From positions 1 through 63,858 of the forward strand of contig CAZTYF010000010.1 of the NCBI GenBank assembly GCA_964617455.1: 63,858 nucleotides of DNA. The letters run 5' to 3'. The DNA is from Monoglobus sp964617455. Its GTDB lineage: Bacteria; Bacillota; Clostridia; Monoglobales; Monoglobaceae. The translations under genes were made by a program, and so were the position numbers. This document shows positions 8,444 through 16,645 of this stretch, in pieces (position 1 is the stretch's first letter; each line of letters opens with the position of its first letter). The notes beneath the pieces were generated by a model that ran no database searches, had not been told where the DNA came from, and saw nothing but the letters and a program-made list of their open reading frames with translations.

Positions 8444-9499
8444 ATGAAAAAAATAAGAGTAAACATACCCAAAAGAGAGTATGACATAATCATCGACAGG
8501 GATATATTGAAAAACACCGCCGATTATATAAAACAGGTCTTCGGCGGCGAGAAAATTGCCGTGGTGACCGATTCGAATGTGGGGCCCTTGTACGGAGATA
8601 CCGTCATCGGCAGCTTGAAAGAGGGGGGCTTTGAGACCAAGCTCATTACCGTGCCGGCGGGGGAGAAGAGCAAGAGCGAAAAGTATCTGTTTGAGCTCTA
8701 TGACCAAATGCTCGATTTCGGCATAACCCGCTCCGATTTGATAATAGCCTTGGGCGGCGGTGTTGTGGGGGACCTGACCGGCTACGGGGCGGCAAGCCTC
8801 CTGCGGGGGGTGCCCTATGTGCAGATTCCCACCACCCTGCTGGCCCAGGTTGATTCGAGCGTGGGAGGCAAGGTGGCAATCGATTTGAAGAGAGGCAAAA
8901 ATTTGGTGGGGGCATTTTATCAGCCCAAAGCCGTCATTATCGACACCGAATGTTTGAAAACATTGACACCTCGGGTTTTGAGCGACGGTATGGCGGAAGT
9001 CATCAAATACGGGGCCATAAAGGACAAAGCCCTCTTTGAACTGTTGGAAAGCATAAAATCCGTGAAAGATTTGTTTGCAAATATTGATAAAATAGTGTAT
9101 AATTGTTGTGACATAAAGAGACAGGTGGTTGAGGAGGACGAGTTCGACAAGGGGGGACGAATGATTCTCAATTTCGGCCACACCTTCGGTCATGCCATCG
9201 AGAAACAGTATAACTACGAGACCTACACCCACGGAGAAGCCGTGGCTGTGGGAATGCGGATGGCTTGCGAATACGGTGAAGGATTGGGTGTGACCCCGAA
9301 AGGCACCGAAGAGAAAATGACAAATATCCTCAAAAACTACGACTTGCCCACCTATGTCGAAATAAGCAAAGAACAGTTGAAAGATGCGGTTGCCGTTGAC
9401 AAAAAAGGTGCGGGCAGCAGTATCAATCTGATTTTGCTTGGGGACATAGGCAATGCGCTTATCAAAAAATTCGGGAAAGACGAGTTTTTGAATAATTAG
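8444..9499 (+). CDS. aroB: 3-dehydroquinate synthase
   Basis: Converts DAHP to 3-dehydroquinate using NAD and a metal ion. The 351-residue product shows the NAD-binding GGGVVGDLTG motif near 104 and the metal-site sequence NFGHTFGHAIE near 245. The ATG at 8444 is preferred because AAAGGAG lies 10 bases upstream; an in-frame TTG at 8423 lacks such a site. It follows tyrA by 57 bp. A TATAAT at 8411-8416 could mark a weak internal promoter, but no convincing -35 box goes with it. Confidence 0.95.
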   Translation: MKKIRVNIPKREYDIIIDRDILKNTADYIKQVFGGEKIAVVTDSNVGPLYGDTVIGSLKEGGFETKLITVPAGEKSKSEKYLFELYDQMLDFGITRSDLIIALGGGVVGDLTGYGAASLLRGVPYVQIPTTLLAQVDSSVGGKVAIDLKRGKNLVGAFYQPKAVIIDTECLKTLTPRVLSDGMAEVIKYGAIKDKALFELLESIKSVKDLFANIDKIVYNCCDIKRQVVEEDEFDKGGRMILNFGHTFGHAIEKQYNYETYTHGEAVAVGMRMACEYGEGLGVTPKGTEEKMTNILKNYDLPTYVEISKEQLKDAVAVDKKGAGSSINLILLGDIGNALIKKFGKDEFLNN

Positions 9500-9537
9500 C
9501 ATAGTATATCACAAAATATGGTTTATCGGAGGATGTT

Positions 9538-10806
9538 ATGGAAGATATGAAGGTTATACACCCGGGTATGCTGCGGGGGACGGTTTCCGTTCCTCCCTCC
9601 AAAAGCATAGCTCACAGAGCGATAATTGCCGCCGCTCTGACCGGGGAAGACTGTATAATAGAGAACGTGGTTATGTCCGACGACATAACCGCCACCGTCG
9701 GATGTATGAGAGCCTTGGGAGCCAAGTGCCGGGTCAATACCAAGAGTATGACCGTGAATATTTCCGGGAAAAAGACATACAAGGTCAGGAATATGCTCGT
9801 CCTTGACTGCTTCGAAAGCGGTTCCACTCTCAGATTTTTGATGCCGCTTGCCTTGGGCAGAGGCGTGCCGGTCAAGTTTGTCGGCAGAGGCCGCCTTATG
9901 AGAAGGCCCCTTGTCCCCTATTTCGATATTTTCCGCAAAAAGGGAATTCGATTTGAAACGGGGGAGGATTATATAATAATCGACGGCAGTCTCAAGAGCG
10001 GGGAATACGGTTTGGCGGGGAACATCAGTTCCCAATTTATAACGGGCCTGTTGTTTGCCCTGCCTCTTCTTGAGGGAGACAGCGAAATTTCGGTATCGGG
10101 CAAGTGCGAAAGCAAGGGATATATCGATTTGACCATCGATATCCTAAAAAAATTCGGTGTCGAAATAGAGAACAAAAACTACCGACATTTTAAAATAAAA
10201 GGCGGTCAAAAATATAAGAGCTGCGGTGAACTCAAAGTCGAGGCGGATTATTCCCAGGCGGCTTTTTTCTTGGTTGCGGACGCCATAGGCTGTGGCGTGG
10301 AGTGTATGAACCTGAATCCCGACAGCCTTCAGGGGGACAGAGCAATATTGGACATAATTCGGCAGGCGGGAGGCAGAATAGTCAAAGGACCCAATGGGGG
10401 ACTGATGGCCAAAAAGACAGCGGTTATGCACGGGATTACCATCGATGCGGCCGATATACCGGATTTGGTGCCCATCTCCGCCGTGCTGTGCTCATTCCTG
10501 AACGGTGAGAGCCGCATAATAAATGCGGGGCGGCTCAGAATCAAAGAGAGTGACAGGCTCAAAGCCATATCCACGGAATTGGCCCGATTGGGTGTGGACA
10601 TTCGGGAGACCACGGACGGCCTTGTGATAAAGGGCAGAGACCTCTTGGAGAGCAACGTGTGCTCCTCCTGGAATGACCACAGAATCGCCATGGCGATTGC
10701 AATAGCAGCTTGCCGTTCCGAAGGAGAAGTCAGCATAACGGGGGCGGAGCAGGCGGTTCAAAAGTCATATCCCGACTTCTTCAGGGTATATGACAGATTG
10801 CTTTAG
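9538..10806 (+). CDS. aroA: 3-phosphoshikimate 1-carboxyvinyltransferase (EPSP synthase)
   Basis: Joins phosphoenolpyruvate to shikimate 3-phosphate. The 422-residue length is normal for the family. Visible motifs are PPSKSIAHRA (about residues 20-29, binding the shikimate moiety), the GSTLRFLMPLA stretch near 98, and RIKESDRLKAI near 340, which contains the catalytic acidic and basic residues. The GSTLRFL form differs from the GNAGTAMR seen in enterobacterial class I enzymes, so this is closer to the Gram-positive type. It starts 38 bp after aroB, with GGAGG before the ATG. Confidence 0.95.
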   Translation: MEDMKVIHPGMLRGTVSVPPSKSIAHRAIIAAALTGEDCIIENVVMSDDITATVGCMRALGAKCRVNTKSMTVNISGKKTYKVRNMLVLDCFESGSTLRFLMPLALGRGVPVKFVGRGRLMRRPLVPYFDIFRKKGIRFETGEDYIIIDGSLKSGEYGLAGNISSQFITGLLFALPLLEGDSEISVSGKCESKGYIDLTIDILKKFGVEIENKNYRHFKIKGGQKYKSCGELKVEADYSQAAFFLVADAIGCGVECMNLNPDSLQGDRAILDIIRQAGGRIVKGPNGGLMAKKTAVMHGITIDAADIPDLVPISAVLCSFLNGESRIINAGRLRIKESDRLKAISTELARLGVDIRETTDGLVIKGRDLLESNVCSSWNDHRIAMAIAIAACRSEGEVSITGAEQAVQKSYPDFFRVYDRLL

Positions 10807-10826
10807 CCGGGAGGATATAAGGAAAT

Positions 10827-11900
10827 ATGAACATATACGGCAGAAACATAAAACTCAGCATTTTCGGCGAGTCTCACGGAGCCGGGATAGGCATTGTGAT
10901 AGACGGACTCAAGGGGGGCACAAAGCTCGACCTTGACAAAATCGAAGCGGAAATGGAGCGGCGGTCTCCCGGCCGAAACGGCATTTCCACCTCCCGAAGA
11001 GAAGGGGACAAATTTGAAATCCTGTCGGGATTTGCCCGGGGCAGGACGACGGGCACGCCCATGGGAGTAATCATAAGGAACACCGACACCCTGTCCCGCC
11101 ACTACGAGAAGGATTTGATGCGGCCGGGCCATGCGGATTATACGGCCTTTATGAAGTACGGCGAAAGTCGGGACTATCGGGGCGGCGGGCATTTTTCGGC
11201 CCGTATCACGGCGCCGCTGGTGTTTGCGGGTGCGGTGGCAAAGCAGCTTTTAAGTCGGGAAGGCGTCACCGTGGGCTGTCATATTCTTCGCATCGGCGAT
11301 GTTTGGGATGACCGATTTGATTTTGTTAATGTTTCCAAAGAGGAATTAACCGAAATTTCCCAAAAAGAGTTCCCGGTGATAAACGACTCCAAGGGGGAAC
11401 TGATGCGGGAAAAAATCCTGTCGGCAAAGAATGACCGAAACTCCGTGGGAGGCGTTGCGGAATGTGCGGTGGTGGGTATGCCGCCGGGAAAGGGAGAGCC
11501 CTTTTTCGGGTCCGTGGAGAGCCGTCTTTCGGCCATGCTCTTTTCCGTCCCCGCCGTAAAGGCGGTAGCTTTCGGAGCGGGGACCGAGTTTGCGAATATG
11601 ACCGGCAAGGAGGCCAACGATGAATTCTACACGGAGCAGGGCACGGTGAAGACCTACACCAACCACAACGGAGGAATCAACGGAGGAATAACCAACGGAA
11701 TGCCCGTAATTTTCAGCGCCGTGCTGAAACCCACCCCCTCAATTGCTCAAAAACAGCGGACGGTGGATATCGCCAAGATGGAAAATACGGAAATCGAAAT
11801 AAAAGGCAGGCATGATCCCTGTGTGGTACATCGGGGAGCGGTGGTGATTGAAAACGCGGCTGCCGTTGTAATGCTTGATTTGCTATATGACAGATTATAG
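10827..11900 (+). CDS. aroC: Chorismate synthase
   Basis: Eliminates phosphate from EPSP to give chorismate, using reduced FMN. The 357-residue product carries the signature GESHGAGIGIVIDG (about residues 12-25), a GHADYTAFMKYG motif near 96 and the RHDPCVVHRG motif near 330. The gene begins 20 bp after aroA behind GGGAGG. It is the seventh and last enzyme step of the common pathway, placed here before the genes for earlier steps (aroK, aroQ, aroE), so gene order does not follow reaction order. Confidence 0.95.
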   Translation: MNIYGRNIKLSIFGESHGAGIGIVIDGLKGGTKLDLDKIEAEMERRSPGRNGISTSRREGDKFEILSGFARGRTTGTPMGVIIRNTDTLSRHYEKDLMRPGHADYTAFMKYGESRDYRGGGHFSARITAPLVFAGAVAKQLLSREGVTVGCHILRIGDVWDDRFDFVNVSKEELTEISQKEFPVINDSKGELMREKILSAKNDRNSVGGVAECAVVGMPPGKGEPFFGSVESRLSAMLFSVPAVKAVAFGAGTEFANMTGKEANDEFYTEQGTVKTYTNHNGGINGGITNGMPVIFSAVLKPTPSIAQKQRTVDIAKMENTEIEIKGRHDPCVVHRGAVVIENAAAVVMLDLLYDRL

Positions 11901-11913
11901 GATGGATGCACCG

Positions 11914-13080
11914 ATGACAAATAAAAACGAAAAGGAATATAATTCCAAGTTAGAGGAGCTGCGCGCCGAGATTGACAAAATCGACTCGGAGCTTTTGCCC
12001 CTTTTTCTGAGACGAATGAAACTGAGCAGCGAAGTGGCGGATTATAAACGCAGCGTGGGTAAGGCGGTTCTCGACTCCGACAGGGAGAGACAGGTTCTTA
12101 AAGACAAGATGGCGCTGGTTGATGACAAGAGGCTTCAAAACGAAGTCTATGAGTTTTATGCGGCAATTATGTCCATAAGTCGGGAGCGCCAAACAAAGGA
12201 GCTTGTGGGCTATAACCGCACCATGGTTGAGGATATGCTGTCCCCGAAACCCAAGGTTGAAAATCCGCAGATTGTTTTCTACGGAGCCGACGGTTCATAC
12301 ACGGAGCAGGCTGCCGTGAGGTATTTCGGAGAAGACGTCAAAAGACGCAATGTGCCCACCTTTGACAGTGCTTTTGCCGCTCTTGACGGGGGAGAGGCGG
12401 ATTATGCGGTGCTCCCCATCGAGAATTCCTACACGGGTACAATCGCAGACGTGATTGACCTTTTGGCCAAGTACGGCTATTTCATCACCGGGGAAGTGGA
12501 TGTGCCCATTCGCCACTGCCTCCTGGGCATCAAGGGGGCCAAGCTCTCCGATATCAAAACCGTGTATTCCCATGAGCAGGGCTTAATGCAATGCCGCGAA
12601 TTCTTGAAATCTTTGGGGGATGTGGAACTGAAGGAATTCTACAGCACATCCCGAAGCGCCCAAAAAGTGGCGGAGGAAAACGACAAATCCAAGGCCGCCA
12701 TTGCCGGATTGCAAAATGCGGAGCTCTACGGTCTTGAGGTTTTGGCTGCGGATATAAACAACAGCGTCAAAAACACCACTCGGTTCATCATTGTCTCAAA
12801 GAATTTGGAGCTTGACGAAAGCTGCGACAAAATCAGCGCCGCATTCACCCTGCCTCACAAGAGCGGTGAGCTGCACCGAATTTTGGCCTGTTTTGCAAGG
12901 GGGGATTTGAATCTTGTGAAACTTGAATCCCGTCCTCTCTATGACAGGAATTTCGAATATATGTTCTTTGTTGACTACAGCGGAAACCTGCTGGATGAGC
13001 ATGTGAGACGCACGACCAACAATGTCATCGAGGGCACCGGGGAGTTTAAACTCCTTGGGAATTACAAGCTCAAGGAATAG
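11914..13080 (+). CDS. pheA: Bifunctional chorismate mutase / prephenate dehydratase (P-protein)
   Basis: The product (388 residues from the ATG at 11914) has an AroQ-type chorismate mutase domain at about 1-95 (LRAEIDKIDSELLPLFLRRM), a prephenate dehydratase domain at about 110-290, and a C-terminal ACT domain with the Phe-binding ESRP motif near 345. It makes phenylpyruvate from chorismate and is normally inhibited by Phe. No other chorismate mutase is present in the window, so this domain may also supply prephenate to TyrA. In-frame ATGs at 11887 and 11902 are possible starts. The gene starts 13 bp after the aroC stop. Confidence 0.92.
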   Translation: MTNKNEKEYNSKLEELRAEIDKIDSELLPLFLRRMKLSSEVADYKRSVGKAVLDSDRERQVLKDKMALVDDKRLQNEVYEFYAAIMSISRERQTKELVGYNRTMVEDMLSPKPKVENPQIVFYGADGSYTEQAAVRYFGEDVKRRNVPTFDSAFAALDGGEADYAVLPIENSYTGTIADVIDLLAKYGYFITGEVDVPIRHCLLGIKGAKLSDIKTVYSHEQGLMQCREFLKSLGDVELKEFYSTSRSAQKVAEENDKSKAAIAGLQNAELYGLEVLAADINNSVKNTTRFIIVSKNLELDESCDKISAAFTLPHKSGELHRILACFARGDLNLVKLESRPLYDRNFEYMFFVDYSGNLLDEHVRRTTNNVIEGTGEFKLLGNYKLKE

Positions 13081-13133
13081 AAAATACGTGGGAGCGATTC
13101 CCTTATCCGAAAAAAAGGAGCGAGTGCCACATT

Positions 13134-13673
13134 ATGAATGTTTTGCTTATAGGTATGCCGGGCTGCGGCAAAACCGCTTTCGGCAAAGCGGCGGCGGAAT
13201 GCTTGAAATTGGATTTTATCGACACCGATTCCGAAATCGAAAACAGGGAAGGACCTATACCCGACATTTTCGCTGATCGGGGAGAAGAGGGGTTCAGAAA
13301 AACGGAAACCGAGGTTCTGCGAGACTGCCTGAAGGGCGAGAACCGAATTATCTCAACGGGCGGCGGGATAGTGACTCGGGACGAAAATATAAAGCTGATG
13401 AAGGATTCGGGCTCGGTTGTGATATTTATCGACCGTCCCATAGACAATATCAAAGAGGATATCGATACCTCGGGCCGCCCCCTGCTCAAGGAAGACAGCG
13501 GCCGTTTGAAGAGGCTATATGAGGAGCGGTACGAGAAATATACGGAGGCCGCCACGGCTCTTGTGATAAACGACGGCACCTTTGCGTCGGCCCTCGGCGA
13601 TGTCCTTCGTTTGACGAGAAATGCTTTTTTGAAGGGAGAAAATCATGAAAATTTTAATCATAAACGGTCCTAA
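13134..13673 (+). CDS. aroK: Shikimate kinase
   Basis: Phosphorylates shikimate at the 3-position. The 179-residue product opens with a P-loop GMPGCGKTAFG (about residues 7-17) and has the shikimate-binding DTDSEIE near 33, the GGG motif in STGGGIV near 77, and the lid region RPLLKEDSGRLK near 115. Its last 29 bases overlap the start of aroQ, which suggests coupled translation. Confidence 0.92.
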   Translation: MNVLLIGMPGCGKTAFGKAAAECLKLDFIDTDSEIENREGPIPDIFADRGEEGFRKTETEVLRDCLKGENRIISTGGGIVTRDENIKLMKDSGSVVIFIDRPIDNIKEDIDTSGRPLLKEDSGRLKRLYEERYEKYTEAATALVINDGTFASALGDVLRLTRNAFLKGENHENFNHKRS

Positions 13674-14085
13674 CATCAATATGCTGGGCGTTCGGGAACC
13701 GGATGTTTACGGCAATACCGGCTATGGGCAGCTTGAGCAAATGATTGAGGATTATGCCGCAAAGGCGGGATGCGAGGTTTGTGTGGTTCAAAGCAACGGC
13801 GAGGGGGAAATCATTGACTATATTCACAATGCCCTCGGGAACTTTGACGGAATCGTTATCAACCCCGGAGCCTACACCCACTACAGCTATGCCATCTTGG
13901 ATGCCCTCAAATCGGTGAATATCCCCGCTGTGGAGGTTCATATCAGCAATGTTCACAAACGGGAAGAATTCCGCCGCAAATCGGTTACGGCGGCGGGATG
14001 CACAGGGCAGATCTGCGGCCTCGGGCTTAAGGGATATCTCCTTGCCATGGAATATTTGCTGGGTGAGGTGAAACCGGGTGAGTGA
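13645..14085 (+). CDS. aroQ: 3-dehydroquinate dehydratase, type II
   Basis: Removes water from 3-dehydroquinate to give 3-dehydroshikimate. The 146-residue product is a typical small type II enzyme: NGPNINMLGVREPDVYG (about residues 7-23, with the catalytic Tyr), QSNGEGEIID near 50, NPGAYTHYSYA near 75, and the VEVHISN motif near 98. GGGAG lies 8 bases before the ATG. It overlaps aroK by 29 bp and aroE by 8 bp. Confidence 0.95.
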   Translation: MKILIINGPNINMLGVREPDVYGNTGYGQLEQMIEDYAAKAGCEVCVVQSNGEGEIIDYIHNALGNFDGIVINPGAYTHYSYAILDALKSVNIPAVEVHISNVHKREEFRRKSVTAAGCTGQICGLGLKGYLLAMEYLLGEVKPGE

Positions 14086-14950
14086 CAAATTGAAGTTGAA
14101 TGTAATCGGCGACCCGATTATGCACAGCAAGTCGCCGATTGTTCACGGAATGGTATTTGATGCCTTGGGTCTTGAATGTGATTACGGCAGAGTTCTTGTG
14201 AAAAAAGGTGAGCTGGGCGAATATGTCAAAAGAGCAATCGGGGAAGGCGTTTGCGGCTTTAACCTGACCATGCCTCACAAGGTTGACATCATCCCTTATC
14301 TCAAAGAAATTGATCGGGATGCCGAGTTGTTCGGAGCGGTCAACACCGTGAAAATAAAGAACGGAGAACTTTGGGGATATAACACGGACGCCCAAGGCTT
14401 TGTGCTGTCTCTTGAGCAAAACGGCATTGGCATCGAAGGAAAAAATATCACCGTTTTGGGAGCGGGCGGAGTTGTTTCGACCCTTGCACTCAAAATGTCC
14501 GACTTGGGTGCGGCGGCAATCGCAATTCTGAACCGCACTCCCTCCAAGGCGGCGGCGATTTGCGAAAAAATTCGCACATATCAAAAAGACGGAAGAGCAA
14601 GGCAGGGCACCAAGCTTGCATGGGGCCCCGTTTCCGATGTCGCGAAGTATCTGCCGGGCTGCGACCTTTTGATAAATGCCACACCTCTCGGAATGAGCGG
14701 AATGGATTTTGATTATGACGATTTATCCTTTATGGAAAATCTGAATCCCTTTGGTGCGGTATGCGATTTAATCTACAGCCCTCCCAAAACCAAGTTCCTG
14801 TCCAGGGCCGAAACATTGGGGCACAAGATAATAAACGGTCTCGGTATGCTCATCGGCCAGGCCATCCTTGCCGATGAGATATATTTGGGAAAACAGTTGG
14901 ACATTTGTGAATTATATACAAAAACAGTTCAAAAATATTATGAGATTTAG
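14078..14950 (+). CDS. aroE: Shikimate dehydrogenase (NADP+)
   Basis: Reduces 3-dehydroshikimate to shikimate. The 290-residue product has the substrate-binding region DPIMHSKSPIVHG (about residues 11-23), NLTMPHK with the catalytic Lys near 65-71, NTDAQG near 104, and the nucleotide-binding LGAGGV near 128. The start is GTG at 14078, overlapping aroQ by 8 bp. It is the last gene of the operon; about 225 bp of AT-rich DNA follow and no clear intrinsic terminator was found in them. Confidence 0.93.
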   Translation: MSDKLKLNVIGDPIMHSKSPIVHGMVFDALGLECDYGRVLVKKGELGEYVKRAIGEGVCGFNLTMPHKVDIIPYLKEIDRDAELFGAVNTVKIKNGELWGYNTDAQGFVLSLEQNGIGIEGKNITVLGAGGVVSTLALKMSDLGAAAIAILNRTPSKAAAICEKIRTYQKDGRARQGTKLAWGPVSDVAKYLPGCDLLINATPLGMSGMDFDYDDLSFMENLNPFGAVCDLIYSPPKTKFLSRAETLGHKIINGLGMLIGQAILADEIYLGKQLDICELYTKTVQKYYEI

Positions 14951-15065
14951 ACAAAGAGAAGGTGAGAGATTTACGAAGCTCCTTGTAATGATAAAGTAAT
15001 ATGTTGTTTACAAAATTTTCATATTTTATTTATAGATTTTTCATTATTTGAGTCTATAACAATAC

Positions 15066-15168
15066 GTAGAAAAAATGAGTTGCACCTCGGCTCTTTCAAA
15101 TTTCTCGGAGAGAGGGTATTTGGAACATCGGATGGGGCGAAGACGGTACGGGTTCGGAAGTTGAAACA
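15066..15168 (+). promoter_or_regulatory. Possible structured 5' leader of the GT2 gene
   Basis: The 227-bp gap between aroE and the GT2 gene holds a region with base-pairing potential: TTTCAAAT and ATTTGGAA enclose a small CTC/GAG hairpin, and GC-rich sequence follows up to the ribosome binding site. An AT-rich stretch at 15005-15060 may carry the promoter (TTTACA, 17 bases, TTATAG). I do not recognise a known riboswitch class. Evidence is weak. Confidence 0.3.
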
Positions 15169-15177
15169 GGAGGTAAT

Positions 15178-16431
15178 ATGGAAGCCATTATAGTATTTAA
15201 CGCAGTGATTTCGATTTTATTCACTTTGTGTTACGCATACCAGTTCTTTTATTTGTTCGTTGGCCTATTCAAAGGTGAGCAAAAGTTTACGGCAAAGAAG
15301 CAGCATAAGTTCGCTGCCGTTATTTCCGCCCGAAACGAGAGAGATGTTGTTGGCAACCTGATTTACAGTATAAAAAACCAAAATTACCCCAAAGATAAGC
15401 TTGACGTTTTTGTGATAGCCGACAATTGTACAGACGACACCGCAGAGGTTGCCCGCAAGGCGGGGGCCATTGTATATGAGCGGTTCAACAAGACTCAGGT
15501 CGGCAAGGGATATGCTCTTGATTGGCTTTTCAAAATAATAGAAAAGGACTACCCGGATGCCGGCTATGAAGGATATATGATCTTTGATGCCGATAATATA
15601 CTGGACAGAAACTATGTCAAAGAAATGAACAAGGTCTTTGACAACGGATACGATTGTCTGACGAGTTACAGAAACTCAAAGAATTTTGACGACAACTGGA
15701 TTTCTGCGGGATATTCAATCTGGTTCCTCAGAGAAGCAAGATATTTGAACAATGCAAGGATGCAGTTGGGAACAAGTTGCGCCGTGTCGGGCACGGGTTT
15801 TTTGGTAAGCTCCAAGCTTATCAGGGAAAACGGAGGCTGGATTCATCACCTCCTCACCGAGGATATTGAGTTTACCTGTGATTCGGTCATAAAAGGTGTG
15901 AAGATCGGATACGCCGCAAAGGCCGTGCTCTATGACGAGCAGCCCACCACATTAAAGCAGTCTTATTCCCAAAGGCTCCGCTGGGCAAAAGGCTTCTATC
16001 AGGTTTTTGCAAACTACGGCGGAAAATTGCTCAAGGGTATATTCAAAGGCAGCTTTGCCTGTTTTGATTTGCTCATGACGGTTATGCCCGCCATGCTGAT
16101 GACCTTGCTGAGCGTTGTGGTAAATGCGGCGGCAATTCCCGTGGCGATAGCCACAAATTCCCCGGAGGCAGGCGCATTGATTCAAGCTTTGGTTCAAACC
16201 TTGGTCAACTTCTATGGATTGTTCTTCATATTGGGTGCCATGTCCGTTATCACCGAATGGCATAACATAAACTGCGTATGGTACAAGAAAATACTGTATC
16301 TCTTCTCATTCCCCATATTCCAGTTCACCTATGTGCCCATTGCCATTGCCGCCCTCTTCAAGAAGGTTGAATGGAAGCCTATCAAGCACAGTGTGGTAAA
16401 GACCCTGGAAGAAGTGAACGAGACCACATAA
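15178..16431 (+). CDS. Membrane-bound family 2 glycosyltransferase (processive type)
   Basis: A 417-residue protein with an N-terminal membrane helix (about 4-28), a cytoplasmic GT-A domain (about 45-270), and three or so C-terminal helices. The GT2 elements are in order: SARNE, ADNCTDD, FDADN (the DxD motif), TEDIE and QRLRW (the QxxRW motif). This arrangement is shared by cellulose-synthase-like, hyaluronan and poly-GlcNAc synthases and by some glycolipid synthases, which use UDP-sugars at the inner membrane face. The polymer made cannot be told from sequence. AGGAGG precedes the ATG. The gene seems to stand alone, closed by the hairpin at 16467-16504. Confidence 0.85.
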   Translation: MEAIIVFNAVISILFTLCYAYQFFYLFVGLFKGEQKFTAKKQHKFAAVISARNERDVVGNLIYSIKNQNYPKDKLDVFVIADNCTDDTAEVARKAGAIVYERFNKTQVGKGYALDWLFKIIEKDYPDAGYEGYMIFDADNILDRNYVKEMNKVFDNGYDCLTSYRNSKNFDDNWISAGYSIWFLREARYLNNARMQLGTSCAVSGTGFLVSSKLIRENGGWIHHLLTEDIEFTCDSVIKGVKIGYAAKAVLYDEQPTTLKQSYSQRLRWAKGFYQVFANYGGKLLKGIFKGSFACFDLLMTVMPAMLMTLLSVVVNAAAIPVAIATNSPEAGALIQALVQTLVNFYGLFFILGAMSVITEWHNINCVWYKKILYLFSFPIFQFTYVPIAIAALFKKVEWKPIKHSVVKTLEEVNETT

Positions 16432-16466
16432 ACCAAAGGTTTGCGTTTTGATTTCTCTTTTCAAAG

Positions 16467-16504
16467 TATAACCCCCGTCCTTAAGCATAAGGGCGGGGGT
16501 ATAG
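16467..16504 (+). terminator. Strong hairpin after the GT2 gene
   Basis: TATACCCCCGTCCTTA pairs with TAAGGGCGGGGGTATA around the loop AGCA, with one G-U pair. A perfect T-run does not follow at once (TTTTT comes about 15 bases later), so it may act as a terminator or as an RNA-stabilising hairpin. Confidence 0.55.
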
Positions 16505-16567
16505 TATGGGCGGATATTTTTCATAAAATCGGGTGGAATTTAAAACGTAAATTTAATCAAAAATATA

Positions 16568-16596
16568 TAGACAAAAATCGGACAAAGTAGTATGAT
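16568..16596 (+). promoter_or_regulatory. Possible promoter for the antiporter gene
   Basis: TAGACA (16568-16573), a 17-base spacer and TATGAT (16591-16596), 50 bp before the start codon. Both boxes deviate from consensus. Confidence 0.4.
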
Positions 16597-16645
16597 ATAT
16601 TCATCGAACGATTAGGTATATTTTATAATCAAGGGAGTTTTGTTT

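Noticed and set aside
8198..9502. 434-codon minus-strand frame across tyrA and aroB
   Set aside because: It is fully antisense to two recognised genes, with no ribosome binding site or domain.
14951..15177. Cyclic di-GMP riboswitch upstream of the GT2 gene
   Set aside because: The conserved core sequences of class I and II c-di-GMP riboswitches were not seen.
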